64,000 nt of DNA, taken from contig JBAXLI010000008.1 in the NCBI GenBank assembly GCA_037134895.1, positions 31,499 to 95,498 on the forward strand, read 5' to 3'. This document shows positions 8,505 through 17,278 of the stretch, in pieces. This stretch comes from CAIRDP01 sp037134895 (GTDB lineage Bacteria; Bacteroidota; Bacteroidia; Bacteroidales; FEN-979). Positions within the stretch are counted from its first letter, which is position 1. Every line of letters begins with the position of its first letter. The translations under genes and the position numbers were made by a program. The notes below the pieces were generated by a model that saw only the letters and a program-made list of their open reading frames with translations, searched no databases and was not told the DNA's origin.

Positions 8505-10889
8505 TTATGCGACTTCGATCCCTGTTTCGCCGGGGATGAACCTTCCAATCACTGAAGAAAAGTTAAAACCTTCTGCCGCAAGGGCTGCAACTGCCTCTTC
8601 AGCCTGCTCAGCGGGCAATGCAACCAGAAGTCCGCCTGAAGTCTGTGCATCGGCAAGAAGTATCTTCACCATTTCTGGCACTGAAGGTCTGCAATGAAGA
8701 ATGCTCCCTGCAAACTCGAGGTTGCTGATGGTCCCGCCGGGGATCATCCCTGCAACTGCATACTCCCATGCCGAACTCAGCAAAGGCAATTTTTCCCATT
8801 CCAGCAACGCCCTGAGCTCGCCTGCCGAAAGCATTTCTTTAAGATGTCCGAGCAAACCAAAGCCCGTCACATCGGTGCACGCATGTATATCATAGTTCAT
8901 CAGAAGTTCGGCCGGCCGTTTGTTAAGAGCCGACATCACTTCAATCGCCTCCTTTGCCGATTCGGGGCTTGCAAACCCCCTTTTTACAGCAGTGCTTACA
9001 ATCCCCGTCCCAATAGGCTTTGTAAGAAGCAATGCATCCCCGGCCCTGGGTGTGGAATTTCTCCAGATCCGGTCGGGATGCACTTCCCCGCTTACAACGA
9101 AGCCGAATTTCGGTTCTTCGTCTTCAATACTATGACCGCCTAAGATCGGAATCCCTGCTTCAGCCGCTTTATCCGATGCTCCCCTGAGGATCTCCTGGAG
9201 CACTTCAAACGGCAGCCGTTTTTCGGGGAAGGCAACAATACTCAGTGCAAAAAGGGGCCGCCCTCCCATAGCCCAGATATCGCTTAGCGCATTCGCTGCA
9301 GCAATAGCCCCATAATAATAAGGATCGTCAACCACCGGGGGAATGAAATCGACTGTTTGTACCAGGGCGGTGTCCTCGCTTAAACGGTAAACGGCAGCAT
9401 CATCAGAAGTCTCGGTCCCCACCAGTATATTTTTCCCGGCCGGGCGGGGAATGGTCTTCAATATCTTTTCAAGAGCCTGTGGCCTGATCTTGCATGCACA
9501 GCCCAGTGAATGCGTGTATTCGGTTAATTTAATCGGTTTTAAACTGACTGCGGATGAGGGAGGGTTTTCATCACCTCCTGCCTGTTCCCCGCCTGGCGTG
9601 AGGCCTGGCTTTTCAGTCTTTTCAAACAGATGCAGGAGTTTCCCCGGGAGGGTCCTTCCGCTGATAATCTCAACCGCAAAGTCGATTTCTTCTTCAGTGC
9701 TCATCCTCCCTGTCGAAAACCTTATCGTACCCAGCGCATAATCACGGGGGACCTGCATTGCCAGTAAAACCTGTGAGATCGTTTCCAGCCCGGCATGGCA
9801 GGCTGCCCCGGCCGAAGCTGCAAGTCCTCTCCAGTCATTCAGAAGGGCTGAAGCATCCTTTCCCCTGAACCCGAGGCTGAGCGTATTCGGAAGCCGTTTT
9901 TCGGGATGGCCGTTCAGCCTTGCATCGGGGAATGCCTGGAGAATACCATCGTGGAGGCGATCCCTCAGTGTTTGCAGGGGATTGGGGGTTGGGGATTGGG
10001 GGTTGGGGATTGGGGGTTGGGGATTGGGGATCCGGTCTTCATTAGTAACTCGTAACTCTTCATTCGTAATTCGTAATTCGTAATTCGTAACTCGTAACTC
10101 GTCATTCGTCATTCGTAACTCGTAACTCCTAATTATCTCCGCCGATTTCCCCATGCCTGCAATGCCCATGATATTTTCAGTGCCTGCCCTGAGGTTCTGC
10201 TCATGCCCCGCCCCGTGAAGTATTTTACTGAGCTTTATCCCCCTGCGGCAATAAAGGGCTCCGACCCCTTTGGGTGCATAGAATTTGTGAGCCGCAACCG
10301 ACAACAGGTCGGCGTTCATGGCAACCACATCTACGGGGATCTTCCCAACCGACTGTGCAGCGTCACAATGGAATACGATCCCGTGCTCTCTTGAGATCCT
10401 GCCTATGTCTTCAACCGGCTGTATCGTTCCCACCTCGTTATTCGCATGCATGATGCTGGCAAGAATGGTATCGGGCCTGATTGCTTTTCTGAAATCATCG
10501 GGATTTATCATCCCCTTTTCATCGACCGGAAGATAGGTGATCTCAAAACCCATGCCCGACAAAAACCGGCAAACCTCTGTTACTGCCGGGTGTTCAACCA
10601 TGGATGTGATGATATGCCTGCCTTTCCCGGCATAGGCAAATGCATAGCCCTTAAGAGCAAGATTGTTCGATTCGGTTCCTCCTCCTGTAAGAATGATCTC
10701 GTCGGGCCTTGCATTCAGTGCAAGTGCCAGCTCCCGGCGGCCAGCTTCGATTGCTTTCCGCGCTAGAATTCCGAATTCATGGGAACTTGAAGGATTGCCG
10801 AAGAGTTCTCCCAAAAACGGTCTCATCTCCTCCGCAACCCGCGGGTCCAGGGGGGTGGTGGCATTATAATCAAGATATACTGCTTTCAT
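8505..10889 (-). CDS. selD: Cysteine desulfurase-selenide water dikinase (NifS-SelD) fusion with an internal repeat insertion
   Basis: A 794-aa fusion. The N-terminal half is a NifS/IscS-like PLP enzyme: DYNATTPLDP start, PLP lysine in AAHKFYAPKG (about residue 200) and active-site cysteine in SAGAACHAG (about 362). After a linker rich in Pro, Glu and Gly (about 405-455) comes a full SelD: GCACKI with the catalytic Cys/Lys pair (about 463-466), then an ATP-binding GGHSIEDEEPKFG. The desulfurase half can release selenium from selenocysteine for direct use by the SelD half, which makes selenophosphate. The active residue is Cys, not Sec. About 52 residues (251-304) encoded by a heptamer array interrupt the desulfurase half. 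The ATG overlaps the mnmH stop by 4 bp (ATGA). Confidence 0.92.
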   Translation of the reverse strand: MKAVYLDYNATTPLDPRVAEEMRPFLGELFGNPSSSHEFGILARKAIEAGRRELALALNARPDEIILTGGGTESNNLALKGYAFAYAGKGRHIITSMVEHPAVTEVCRFLSGMGFEITYLPVDEKGMINPDDFRKAIRPDTILASIMHANNEVGTIQPVEDIGRISREHGIVFHCDAAQSVGKIPVDVVAMNADLLSVAAHKFYAPKGVGALYCRRGIKLSKILHGAGHEQNLRAGTENIMGIAGMGKSAEIIRSYELRMTNDELRVTNYELRITNEELRVTNEDRIPNPQPPIPNPQSPTPNPLQTLRDRLHDGILQAFPDARLNGHPEKRLPNTLSLGFRGKDASALLNDWRGLAASAGAACHAGLETISQVLLAMQVPRDYALGTIRFSTGRMSTEEEIDFAVEIISGRTLPGKLLHLFEKTEKPGLTPGGEQAGGDENPPSSAVSLKPIKLTEYTHSLGCACKIRPQALEKILKTIPRPAGKNILVGTETSDDAAVYRLSEDTALVQTVDFIPPVVDDPYYYGAIAAANALSDIWAMGGRPLFALSIVAFPEKRLPFEVLQEILRGASDKAAEAGIPILGGHSIEDEEPKFGFVVSGEVHPDRIWRNSTPRAGDALLLTKPIGTGIVSTAVKRGFASPESAKEAIEVMSALNKRPAELLMNYDIHACTDVTGFGLLGHLKEMLSAGELRALLEWEKLPLLSSAWEYAVAGMIPGGTISNLEFAGSILHCRPSVPEMVKILLADAQTSGGLLVALPAEQAEEAVAALAAEGFNFSSVIGRFIPGETGIEVA
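9977..10130 (+). repeat. In-gene heptanucleotide array within the NifS-SelD coding sequence
   Basis: Twenty-two 7-bp units run without phase change inside the reading frame. On the plus strand they begin as GGGGATT and GGGGGTT (8 units), pass through CGGTCTT and CATTAGT, and continue as AACTCGT, AATTCGT and CATTCGT. On the coding strand they translate to heptapeptide repeats of the YELRVTN kind, then IPNPQSP-like repeats. The frame stays open on both sides, and the flanking desulfurase sequence joins normally (AEIIR before, LRDRLHD after). Confidence 0.95.
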
Positions 10890-11914
10890 AATGTTTCCTT
10901 GAATCTGAGCAAAATCTGACTTGCATGGTGGCGGGCATCGGAACCTTCAAGCCTGATGCCTGTGATATCCTTATTCTTCCGCTTATCTATTGCCTTCTGG
11001 TAAGCCTTGTCATAATATTCGAGAACGAAATCTGCAACCTCTGCGAAATCACCTTCTCCGAGTGCCTCCAGTGCAAGTTTCGAGCGGGAACCGCCGAGGC
11101 CATCATGTATCTTTATTATTGCTGCTGCAAGCATCTCTTTCGGGAAACATGAATATTCCTCAACCAGCCTGTCAATCCGCAGTGTCTTATCCATGAAAAC
11201 CTGGATCATCCTGGCTTCGGAGATTTGTTCGAAAACCGGGGGAGGCAGCGCAACCCTGCCAATGCTGCGGCTCTCATCTTCAAGCCAGATCCTTTTTGTT
11301 AAATCCATGCCCGACCAGATCCTGTAAAGTTCATTCTCAAACTGCTCGTTGGTTGGCTGGGGCCTTTGTCCGAGAGCTCCAAACACCGATCCCTTATGGG
11401 AAGCAAGATGTTCAAGGTCAATGACCTGTTCCCCTTTATCGGCCAGGGCTGCAAGAATCTCAGTCTTTCCGCAGCCTGTAAAACCTCCCAGCACAATAAT
11501 GTTCGCTTTTGCTGAAAATGAGTCCCTGATAAAATGACGGTATGCCTTGTATCCTCCCTCGAGCAGGATCACGCTATATCCTGCTTTCCTGAAGACTTCG
11601 GCCATCATCTCGCTCCTCATTCCGCCTCTCCAGCAGTGTATGGCAAGTTTTTTTCCCTGTACTTCCTTTCTCACTGATCTGATATACCCTGAAACTTTGG
11701 GAAGGGCAATATCCAGCCCTTTGAGAATGGCTTGTTCGCGACCCTGCTTATGGTATAAAGTCCCAATCACTGATCTTTCCTCATCATTGAACAGTGGGAT
11801 GTTCATTGAACCTGGGATATGTCCCTCTGCAAATTCAGCGGGAGAACGAACATCCGCCAAACAGTATTCATCAGCAAGGGAGAGGAAAACAGCTGCACTC
11901 ACTTTTTGTATCAT
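10886..11914 (-). CDS. mnmH: tRNA 2-selenouridine synthase
   Basis: MnmH/SelU/YbbB, which replaces sulfur with selenium in the wobble 2-thiouridine of tRNAs using selenophosphate. It is 342 aa from the ATG at 11914; the upstream TTG at 11944 overlaps a promoter-like element and is less likely. The N-terminal rhodanese domain has LADVRSPAEFAEGHIPGS and the catalytic Cys in HCWRGGMRSEMM. The C-terminal P-loop domain has GGFTGCGKTEIL. The gene precedes the NifS-SelD fusion with a 4-bp overlap, so selenium release, selenophosphate synthesis and tRNA selenation come from one transcript. No selenocysteine-insertion genes (selA, selB) are in the window, so use of selenium only for tRNA is possible. 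Confidence 0.95.
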   Translation of the reverse strand: MIQKVSAAVFLSLADEYCLADVRSPAEFAEGHIPGSMNIPLFNDEERSVIGTLYHKQGREQAILKGLDIALPKVSGYIRSVRKEVQGKKLAIHCWRGGMRSEMMAEVFRKAGYSVILLEGGYKAYRHFIRDSFSAKANIIVLGGFTGCGKTEILAALADKGEQVIDLEHLASHKGSVFGALGQRPQPTNEQFENELYRIWSGMDLTKRIWLEDESRSIGRVALPPPVFEQISEARMIQVFMDKTLRIDRLVEEYSCFPKEMLAAAIIKIHDGLGGSRSKLALEALGEGDFAEVADFVLEYYDKAYQKAIDKRKNKDITGIRLEGSDARHHASQILLRFKETL

Positions 11915-11941
11915 GGCAGGGATCCGGAATGTTTCGTTTTG

Positions 11942-11965
11942 CAAAGCTAATCAATCACAAATATA
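11942..11965 (-). promoter_or_regulatory. Candidate -7 elements for mnmH-selD
   Basis: Two minus-strand TAnnTTTG matches occur: TAGCTTTG (11949-11942) and TATATTTG (11965-11958), 28 and 44 bp upstream of the mnmH ATG. Neither has a well-spaced TTTG box. Confidence 0.35.
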
Positions 11966-12028
11966 TTATTATTAGTACTTTTATCCTCCTCAAATCAGGC
12001 TTCGGAAGAGGCCGAATGTACTTCTGGC

Positions 12029-14314
12029 GTGAACGATAAGCTGAAAACACTTGCGAATCAAAGGTGGACTTTCCCATTCATTATGGTCCTTCTTCTCATC
12101 ATTACACTTTCGGTGAGGATGTTGTCGGATCCCGACCTTGGCACTCATCTCAGCGGGGGCAGGTGGATCGCCGAACACCACACGGTACCTCACAAGGACT
12201 TTTCGACCTACACAGTAACTGATCACCGGTACATCGATATTTACTGGGTTTTCCAGCTCCTCGTATATGGGATGTATTCGCTGGGGGGGTATGCTGGTCT
12301 GAGCCTGCTGGTGACCACTCTGAGCCTGATCCTCTTCTTACTTCTTTCCTACCGGAATCAGAACGAAAAAATTCCTACCGGGATCGGTATCTTTCTGCTG
12401 ATGTTTGCTTTCCTCGTAATTGAGCCAAGGTTGATTCTCAGGCCCGAGCTGTTTACCTACATCTTCATAGTATGCCTGGTTTTTATTCTCGATCTTTATA
12501 ACTCACGGCAAAAGGACCTGCTGTTTCTTCTCCCCTTTATCATGCTTGTATGGTGCAATATGCAGGGCCTTTTCGTGCTCGGGCTGGGTATAATCGTGAT
12601 TTACTTTGCAGGGAAATTTATTTCAGACCGTAAACCTGATTACAGGCTGGGTTTGATCCTCCTTGCTTCTGTTCTTGCTTGTCTTGTAAATCCCTATTTT
12701 TACAGGGGCTTCCTTCTGCCTTTTGAACTCTTCTCCCGCCTGGAGGGTGAAAACATTTTCCATCAGCATATCAGGGAGCTGAGTTCTTTCGCTTCTCCCG
12801 ACAGGATGTTTTTCAAGGATTTTCTTTTCCTTGCCTGGTCGCTGCTCTGCTTTATTTCTTTTCTTTTCAGCTGGCGGATGAGGAAGGTTCATGAAGGGCT
12901 GCTGATGCTTGTTTTCTTTTACCTTGCCGTCATCTCAGTGAGAAATATCCCCTTGTTTGTTGTCATCTCAATTCCGGTTGCAGGTCGTTCGCTGAATGAT
13001 ATCAGAACCGGGCTGGCCGGTAAGATGAATGGAAAGCTCATCCCTGCAGCCCGTAAACTTGCCTGGTGGCTTTGTATCCTGATCCCTGTTCTTTTAATTC
13101 CCAGGCTACTCACGAATTCTTATTACAGGGAGAATCAGTCCAACTCAAAAACCGGGCTGGGTATCGACAAATGGTATCAGCCGGTGAGGGTGGCGGATTT
13201 TATTAAGGATAATTATCTGAATGTCAGGTTCGTCAATAGTCTTGCTTTTGGCGGATGGCTTGGTTGGAGCCTGCAGCAGCCTGTTTTCATCGACGGCCGC
13301 CTGGAGGTCATGAAGGATGAGTTGTATACAGAAGTCGTTAACAGCTGGGACGGCAAATTGCCTGCTCTTTTAAGCAAGTATAAACCTGGTTTGATCGTCT
13401 ACAATTACCTGAAGTATTATCCCTGGACTGTGCAGTTGAAAACAATGACCCATTGGCAACTGGTTTATGCCGACGGTTTCAGTGCCGTATTCGCCGAAGA
13501 TGGACTGGCAGGAGGCACCCCTGGCCTGATAAGGCTTGATTCAGTCATGGTATCCGGCTTGATGAATAAGGATGTTGTCAAAATCAGGGAAACTTTGTTG
13601 CGAAAACCCTTTACCACGGCGATGAAAAGCTGGCTTTGGGGTTATTACAGGCCTTTTGACTATGCTAATGAAGAAACCCTGAACAAGGCTTCGCTGATGT
13701 TTCAGCTTGGCTTGTACGAGGCTGCCGAGATGTTGTTCCTGCAGTATCTTGATAAGGCTGATGGACAGAATTTTACTGTTTTTTACGCTCTTGCCGATAT
13801 CTACCGGTATATAGGGACAAACGACCTGGCCCGGATATGCTGTAACCGTATACTTGAAGTTGATCAGAAGGATGCAGCCGCTATCAGAACAATAGAAGAG
13901 CTTGATAAGGCACCGCCTTTCTCCCCTCCAGCCGGAATTAAGCAAACATCTGAACCTGATGCTGTAAGTTCCTTTAACCGGGGCAACGATTATTTCAGGA
14001 ACGGCCTGCCTGATAAAGCGCTGGAAGCATATAATGAAGCTCTCAAGATTAGTCCGGGCTACATCAAAGCCCTTAACAACCGTGGAATATTACTGGCATC
14101 ATCCTTCAGGAGATATAAGGAGGCTATTGCAGATTTTTCTGAGGTGATAAAAATTGATCCGGCCAATGCCGATGCATGCCTTGGAAGAGGTTCATGTTAT
14201 TTTCAGCTCAACGAAACCGGCAAGGCCTGTAAGGACTGGGAAAAGGCATTCGGTCTGGGGAAGCAGGAAGCTGGAGTATTGCTTCAGCAACATTGCGGCT
14301 CGCAAAGAAAATAA
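12029..14314 (+). CDS. Multi-pass membrane protein with C-terminal TPR repeats (GT-C-like)
   Basis: A 761-aa protein with a GTG start at 12029 (an in-frame ATG at 12080 is an alternative). A first membrane helix is followed by LSDPDLGTHLSGGRWIAEH and by about ten hydrophobic segments up to about residue 370, resembling the membrane part of GT-C or oligosaccharyl-transfer proteins, with an acidic DPD/D pattern in the first loop. A roughly 230-residue extracytoplasmic region follows, then two to three TPRs (SFNRGNDYFRNGLPDKALEA; NNRGILLASSFRRYKEAIAD; GRGSCYFQLNETGKACKDWE) at about 645-750. Catalysis is not proven; it could be a glycosyl or lipid transferase or a scaffold. It stands alone between divergent mnmH and downstream purF-like gene, which starts 33 bp later. 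Confidence 0.72.
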   Translation: MNDKLKTLANQRWTFPFIMVLLLIITLSVRMLSDPDLGTHLSGGRWIAEHHTVPHKDFSTYTVTDHRYIDIYWVFQLLVYGMYSLGGYAGLSLLVTTLSLILFLLLSYRNQNEKIPTGIGIFLLMFAFLVIEPRLILRPELFTYIFIVCLVFILDLYNSRQKDLLFLLPFIMLVWCNMQGLFVLGLGIIVIYFAGKFISDRKPDYRLGLILLASVLACLVNPYFYRGFLLPFELFSRLEGENIFHQHIRELSSFASPDRMFFKDFLFLAWSLLCFISFLFSWRMRKVHEGLLMLVFFYLAVISVRNIPLFVVISIPVAGRSLNDIRTGLAGKMNGKLIPAARKLAWWLCILIPVLLIPRLLTNSYYRENQSNSKTGLGIDKWYQPVRVADFIKDNYLNVRFVNSLAFGGWLGWSLQQPVFIDGRLEVMKDELYTEVVNSWDGKLPALLSKYKPGLIVYNYLKYYPWTVQLKTMTHWQLVYADGFSAVFAEDGLAGGTPGLIRLDSVMVSGLMNKDVVKIRETLLRKPFTTAMKSWLWGYYRPFDYANEETLNKASLMFQLGLYEAAEMLFLQYLDKADGQNFTVFYALADIYRYIGTNDLARICCNRILEVDQKDAAAIRTIEELDKAPPFSPPAGIKQTSEPDAVSSFNRGNDYFRNGLPDKALEAYNEALKISPGYIKALNNRGILLASSFRRYKEAIADFSEVIKIDPANADACLGRGSCYFQLNETGKACKDWEKAFGLGKQEAGVLLQQHCGSQRK

Positions 14315-14317
14315 TCA

Positions 14318-14325
14318 TAACTTTG
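14318..14325 (+). promoter_or_regulatory. -7 element (TAACTTTG) before the PurF-like gene
   Basis: TAACTTTG fits TAnnTTTG, lies just after the TAA of the membrane/TPR gene and ends 22 bp before the ATG at 14348, so the PurF-like gene probably has its own promoter. Confidence 0.45.
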
Positions 14326-14347
14326 CAGCTCAATTTTAGGTCCTTCC

Positions 14348-16249
14348 ATGAGCGATTATATTCATCATGAATGCGGGATAGCCCTCGTAAGACTTTTAAA
14401 GCCACTGGAATTCTACCTGGCTAAATACGGAACTGCTTTTTATGGCCTGAACAAGCTGCATCTCCTGATGGAAAAGCAACATAACCGCGGGCAGGATGGG
14501 GCAGGGGTTGCAGCAATTAAATTCGACCTTGAACCCGGCAACCGGTTTATTCACGCGCTTCGTTCCAATGCTGAGTCTCCCATCCAGGATATTTTCGGTA
14601 AGATCAATAAGAAACTAAAAGATATAGAAGAACGTCATCCTAAGAACCTGCTGGATATTCAATGGCTGAAGCAGAACATCGATTTCATGGGCGAGTTGTA
14701 CCTGGGCCACCTCAGGTACGGGACTTTTGGCAAGAACTCAACCCTCAGCCTGCATCCTTTTGTTCGCGAGAATAACTGGCTTACTAAAAATCTGGTCGTT
14801 GCAGGGAATTTCAACCTGACCAATGTTGACGAACTTTTTAACAAGCTCATCGACCTTGGTCAATACCCTATTGAAACTTCTGATACGATTACCATTCTTG
14901 AGAAGATCGGTCATTTTCTTGATGAGGAAAATGAAGAACTTTACTGGAAATTCAAGAACCTTGGATTCAAGAAGCGAGAGATCACAGTTGAAATCGCAAG
15001 GAACCTGAATGTACAGAAGATCCTGAGAAGATCAGCAAAATACTGGGACGGAGGTTATGTGATTGCCGGGATGTTTGGACACGGAGATGCTTTCGTGATG
15101 AGAGACCCTTCAGGAATACGTCCGGCTTTCTATTTCAGGAATGATGAAATTGTTGTTGTGACTTCCGAAAGGCCGGTGATCCAGACCGTGATGAACGTAT
15201 CTATTGATTCAGTGCATGAACTTAAGCCGGGACATGCCCTGATTGTAAAGCAGGATGGCAGGGTCAGCGAGAAAGAATTTCATAAGCCGCTTGAGAAGAA
15301 ATCCTGCTCTTTCGAGCGAATTTATTTTTCGAGGGGTACCGACAGGGATATCTACCAGGAAAGGAAGCAACTTGGAAGATTCCTTTCTCCGGGTATTTTA
15401 AAAGCAATTGACTACGACCTTGACAATACAGTGTTTTCGTATATACCCAATACGGCAGTTGATGCTTATTACGGACTGATAGAGGAGATCGGCAATTATT
15501 GCAATACAATTAAGGCCGATCGTATACTAAAGGCCGGGAAAAACCTTGACAGGGAGAAAATAGAAAAGATACTGAAGTTTCAGCCAAGGGCTGAAAAAGT
15601 CGCGGTCAAGGATTTGAAGCTCAGGACCTTCATCACGCAGGATTCCCAGAGAAACGACCTTGCCGCACATGTATATGATATAACCTACGGAAGTATCAGG
15701 CCGGGCCTCGACAACCTGGTGATTCTGGATGATTCCATCGTTAGGGGAACTACCCTCAAGCAGAGCATTATAAGGATTCTAAGCCGGCTCGGACCAAGGA
15801 AAATCGTGATTGCTTCATCAGCTCCCCAGATACGTTTCCCCGACTGTTACGGCATCGATATGGCAAAGGTTGCAGATTTTATTGCATTTAAAGCTGCTAT
15901 TGAGCTTCTCAGGGAAACACATCAGGAAGGAATCATTAATTCGGTTTACAAGAAATCAAAAGCCCAGGAAAAGCTTCAAAAGGAAAAAATTGTAAACTAC
16001 GTTAAGGAGATCTATCAGCCCTTCACTCCTGAACAAATTGCCGCCAAAGTTGCTGCACTGGTCACTCCTGAGAACTGTGGAGCAAGAGTAGAGATTGTTT
16101 ATCAGACTATCGAAGATCTGCATAAAGCCTGTCCAGGGCATACTGGAGACTGGTATTTCACAGGCAATTACCCCACTCCCGGAGGGAACAAGGTGTCGAA
16201 CAAGGCCTTTATAAACTATATCGAGGGGAAAAACGTAAGAGCGTATTAA
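14348..16249 (+). CDS. Amidophosphoribosyltransferase-like protein (long PurF variant)
   Basis: A 633-aa class II glutamine amidotransferase joined to a phosphoribosyltransferase, as in PurF, the first committed step of purine synthesis. The N-terminal nucleophile is probably Cys9 in HHECGIAL; eight residues precede it, like the short propeptide of Bacillus-type PurF. Further glutaminase motifs are NRGQDGAG and LGHLRYGTFG. The PRPP-binding signature is NLVILDDSIVRGTTL (about residue 455). At 633 aa it is some 130-160 residues longer than ordinary PurF, and several loops differ, so it may be a paralogue beside a standard purF elsewhere. The stop (16247-16249) is immediately followed by a heptamer array. 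Confidence 0.85.
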   Translation: MSDYIHHECGIALVRLLKPLEFYLAKYGTAFYGLNKLHLLMEKQHNRGQDGAGVAAIKFDLEPGNRFIHALRSNAESPIQDIFGKINKKLKDIEERHPKNLLDIQWLKQNIDFMGELYLGHLRYGTFGKNSTLSLHPFVRENNWLTKNLVVAGNFNLTNVDELFNKLIDLGQYPIETSDTITILEKIGHFLDEENEELYWKFKNLGFKKREITVEIARNLNVQKILRRSAKYWDGGYVIAGMFGHGDAFVMRDPSGIRPAFYFRNDEIVVVTSERPVIQTVMNVSIDSVHELKPGHALIVKQDGRVSEKEFHKPLEKKSCSFERIYFSRGTDRDIYQERKQLGRFLSPGILKAIDYDLDNTVFSYIPNTAVDAYYGLIEEIGNYCNTIKADRILKAGKNLDREKIEKILKFQPRAEKVAVKDLKLRTFITQDSQRNDLAAHVYDITYGSIRPGLDNLVILDDSIVRGTTLKQSIIRILSRLGPRKIVIASSAPQIRFPDCYGIDMAKVADFIAFKAAIELLRETHQEGIINSVYKKSKAQEKLQKEKIVNYVKEIYQPFTPEQIAAKVAALVTPENCGARVEIVYQTIEDLHKACPGHTGDWYFTGNYPTPGGNKVSNKAFINYIEGKNVRAY

Positions 16250-16250
16250 A

Positions 16251-16309
16251 AGTTACGAATTACGAGTTACGAGTTTCGAATTATGGTTATTACACTCGTC
16301 ACTTGTCAC
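16251..16309 (+). repeat. Heptanucleotide array, GARTTAC flavour, fold-back type
   Basis: Units AGTTACG, AATTACG, AGTTACG, AGTTTCG and AATTATG, then GTTATTA, then CACTCGT, CACTTGT and CACTC, all in one 7-bp phase. It fills the whole gap between the converging purF-like and HIT genes, starting 1 bp after one stop and running into the other (TCA at 16310-16312). Left and right halves are partly complementary. Confidence 0.9.
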
Positions 16310-16702
16310 TCAAATCGCTTCCGATATCTTCTTCGCAATAGCAGCCAGTTCCTCGTTTGTGAACTTCAGTTTTGGTTTGCGAAAATCCATATCATACATC
16401 GTCTTCAAAGGGATAAGATGGATATGGGTATGGGGCACTTCCAGGCCAATAACGGTGATACCTATCCGCTGACAGGGTACAACCTTTTCAATGGCCTTTC
16501 CAACTTTTTTTGCAAAATTCCATAAGCCCGCATGGAGATCGTTTTCCATATCAAAAATGTAATTGATCTCTTTTTTAGGAATTATAAGGGTGTGTCCTTC
16601 CTGAAGTGGATTGATATCCAGAAATGCGAGGTAATCATCATCTTCAGTGACTTTATGACAAGGGATCTCTCCGTTTACAATACGAGTGAAAATACTGGCC
16701 AT
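16310..16702 (-). CDS. HIT family protein (Hint/PKCI-like nucleotide hydrolase)
   Basis: A 130-aa histidine-triad protein, with the ATG at 16702. It has the typical order FTRIVNGEIPCHKV near the start, LDINPLQEGHTLIIPK in the middle, and the catalytic triad HTHIHLIP near the C-terminus. Members hydrolyse phosphoramidate and AMP-lysine-type nucleotide conjugates. Its start is separated from the greA stop by a single base, so greA and this gene form an operon. The start choice is fixed by the conserved MASIFTRI N-terminus. Confidence 0.93.
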   Translation of the reverse strand: MASIFTRIVNGEIPCHKVTEDDDYLAFLDINPLQEGHTLIIPKKEINYIFDMENDLHAGLWNFAKKVGKAIEKVVPCQRIGITVIGLEVPHTHIHLIPLKTMYDMDFRKPKLKFTNEELAAIAKKISEAI

Positions 16703-16703
16703 T

Positions 16704-17189
16704 TTAACTGTTTTGTCTTGATATTTCAATGATTTCAAATGCGATGCTTCCGGCCGGTATAGTGATCTCAACTTTTTCCCCCAGGGTTTTCCCAAGCAGG
16801 CCTTTTGCAATCGGAGAACTCACCGATAATTTGAAGACTTTGATATTGGCTTCATTCTCGGGTACCAGGGTGTAAGTTACAAGGCTTCCGTTTGTAGTGT
16901 TTCTAAGTTTCACGGTCGAGAAAATCAGAACTTTGGTGTTATCGAGTTTCTTTTCATCTATAAGACGGGCGTTACTTACGGTATCCTGAAGCTTGGAGAT
17001 CTTAAGCTCAAGCATTGACTGGGCTTCTTTGGCAGCGGCATATTCGGCATTCTCTGACAGGTCGCCTTTATCCCTTGCTTCAGCAATCTGCCTTGAGATT
17101 GACGGTCTTTCAACCATTACCAATTGCTGCAGTTCATCTTTCAGTTTCTGCAGTCCTTCAGGGGTATAGTATTTAATATCCGTCGACAT
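16704..17189 (-). CDS. greA: Transcription elongation factor GreA
   Basis: GreA binds the RNA polymerase secondary channel and stimulates cleavage of backtracked RNA. The protein has 161 aa from the ATG at 17189, close to the usual 158. The N-terminal coiled coil is clear: YYTPEGLQKLKDELQQL, the acidic tip region RDKGDLSENAEYAAAKE, then the C-terminal FKBP-like domain with SPIAKGLLGKTLGEKVEI. It is followed after 1 bp by the HIT gene. A near-perfect hairpin at 17216-17244 separates it from the upstream PorV-like gene. Confidence 0.96.
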   Translation of the reverse strand: MSTDIKYYTPEGLQKLKDELQQLVMVERPSISRQIAEARDKGDLSENAEYAAAKEAQSMLELKISKLQDTVSNARLIDEKKLDNTKVLIFSTVKLRNTTNGSLVTYTLVPENEANIKVFKLSVSSPIAKGLLGKTLGEKVEITIPAGSIAFEIIEISRQNS

Positions 17190-17215
17190 AAGATTCAGGT
17201 TGAGATCATAATAAG

Positions 17216-17244
17216 GCAAAAGACCCTTTTAAAGGGTCCTTTGC
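17216..17244 (-). terminator. Probable intrinsic terminator after the PorV-like gene
   Basis: GCAAAAGACCCTTT (17216-17229) pairs with AAAGGGTCCTTTGC (17231-17244) with one mismatch. Read on the minus strand the hairpin lies 35 bp after the PorV-like stop and is followed by a modest T-rich CTTATTATG. It probably separates that operon from greA. Confidence 0.55.
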
Positions 17245-17278
17245 AAGAAAAAGAATTTCAGTGGAGCGTTCTAAGAGA

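Noticed and set aside
9977..10130. Frameshift or pseudogene of the desulfurase
   Set aside because: The frame is continuous across the array and both catalytic halves keep their active-site residues.
8505..10889. Selenocysteine-encoding TGA in SelD
   Set aside because: The active-site position is an ordinary Cys codon and the frame contains no internal TGA.
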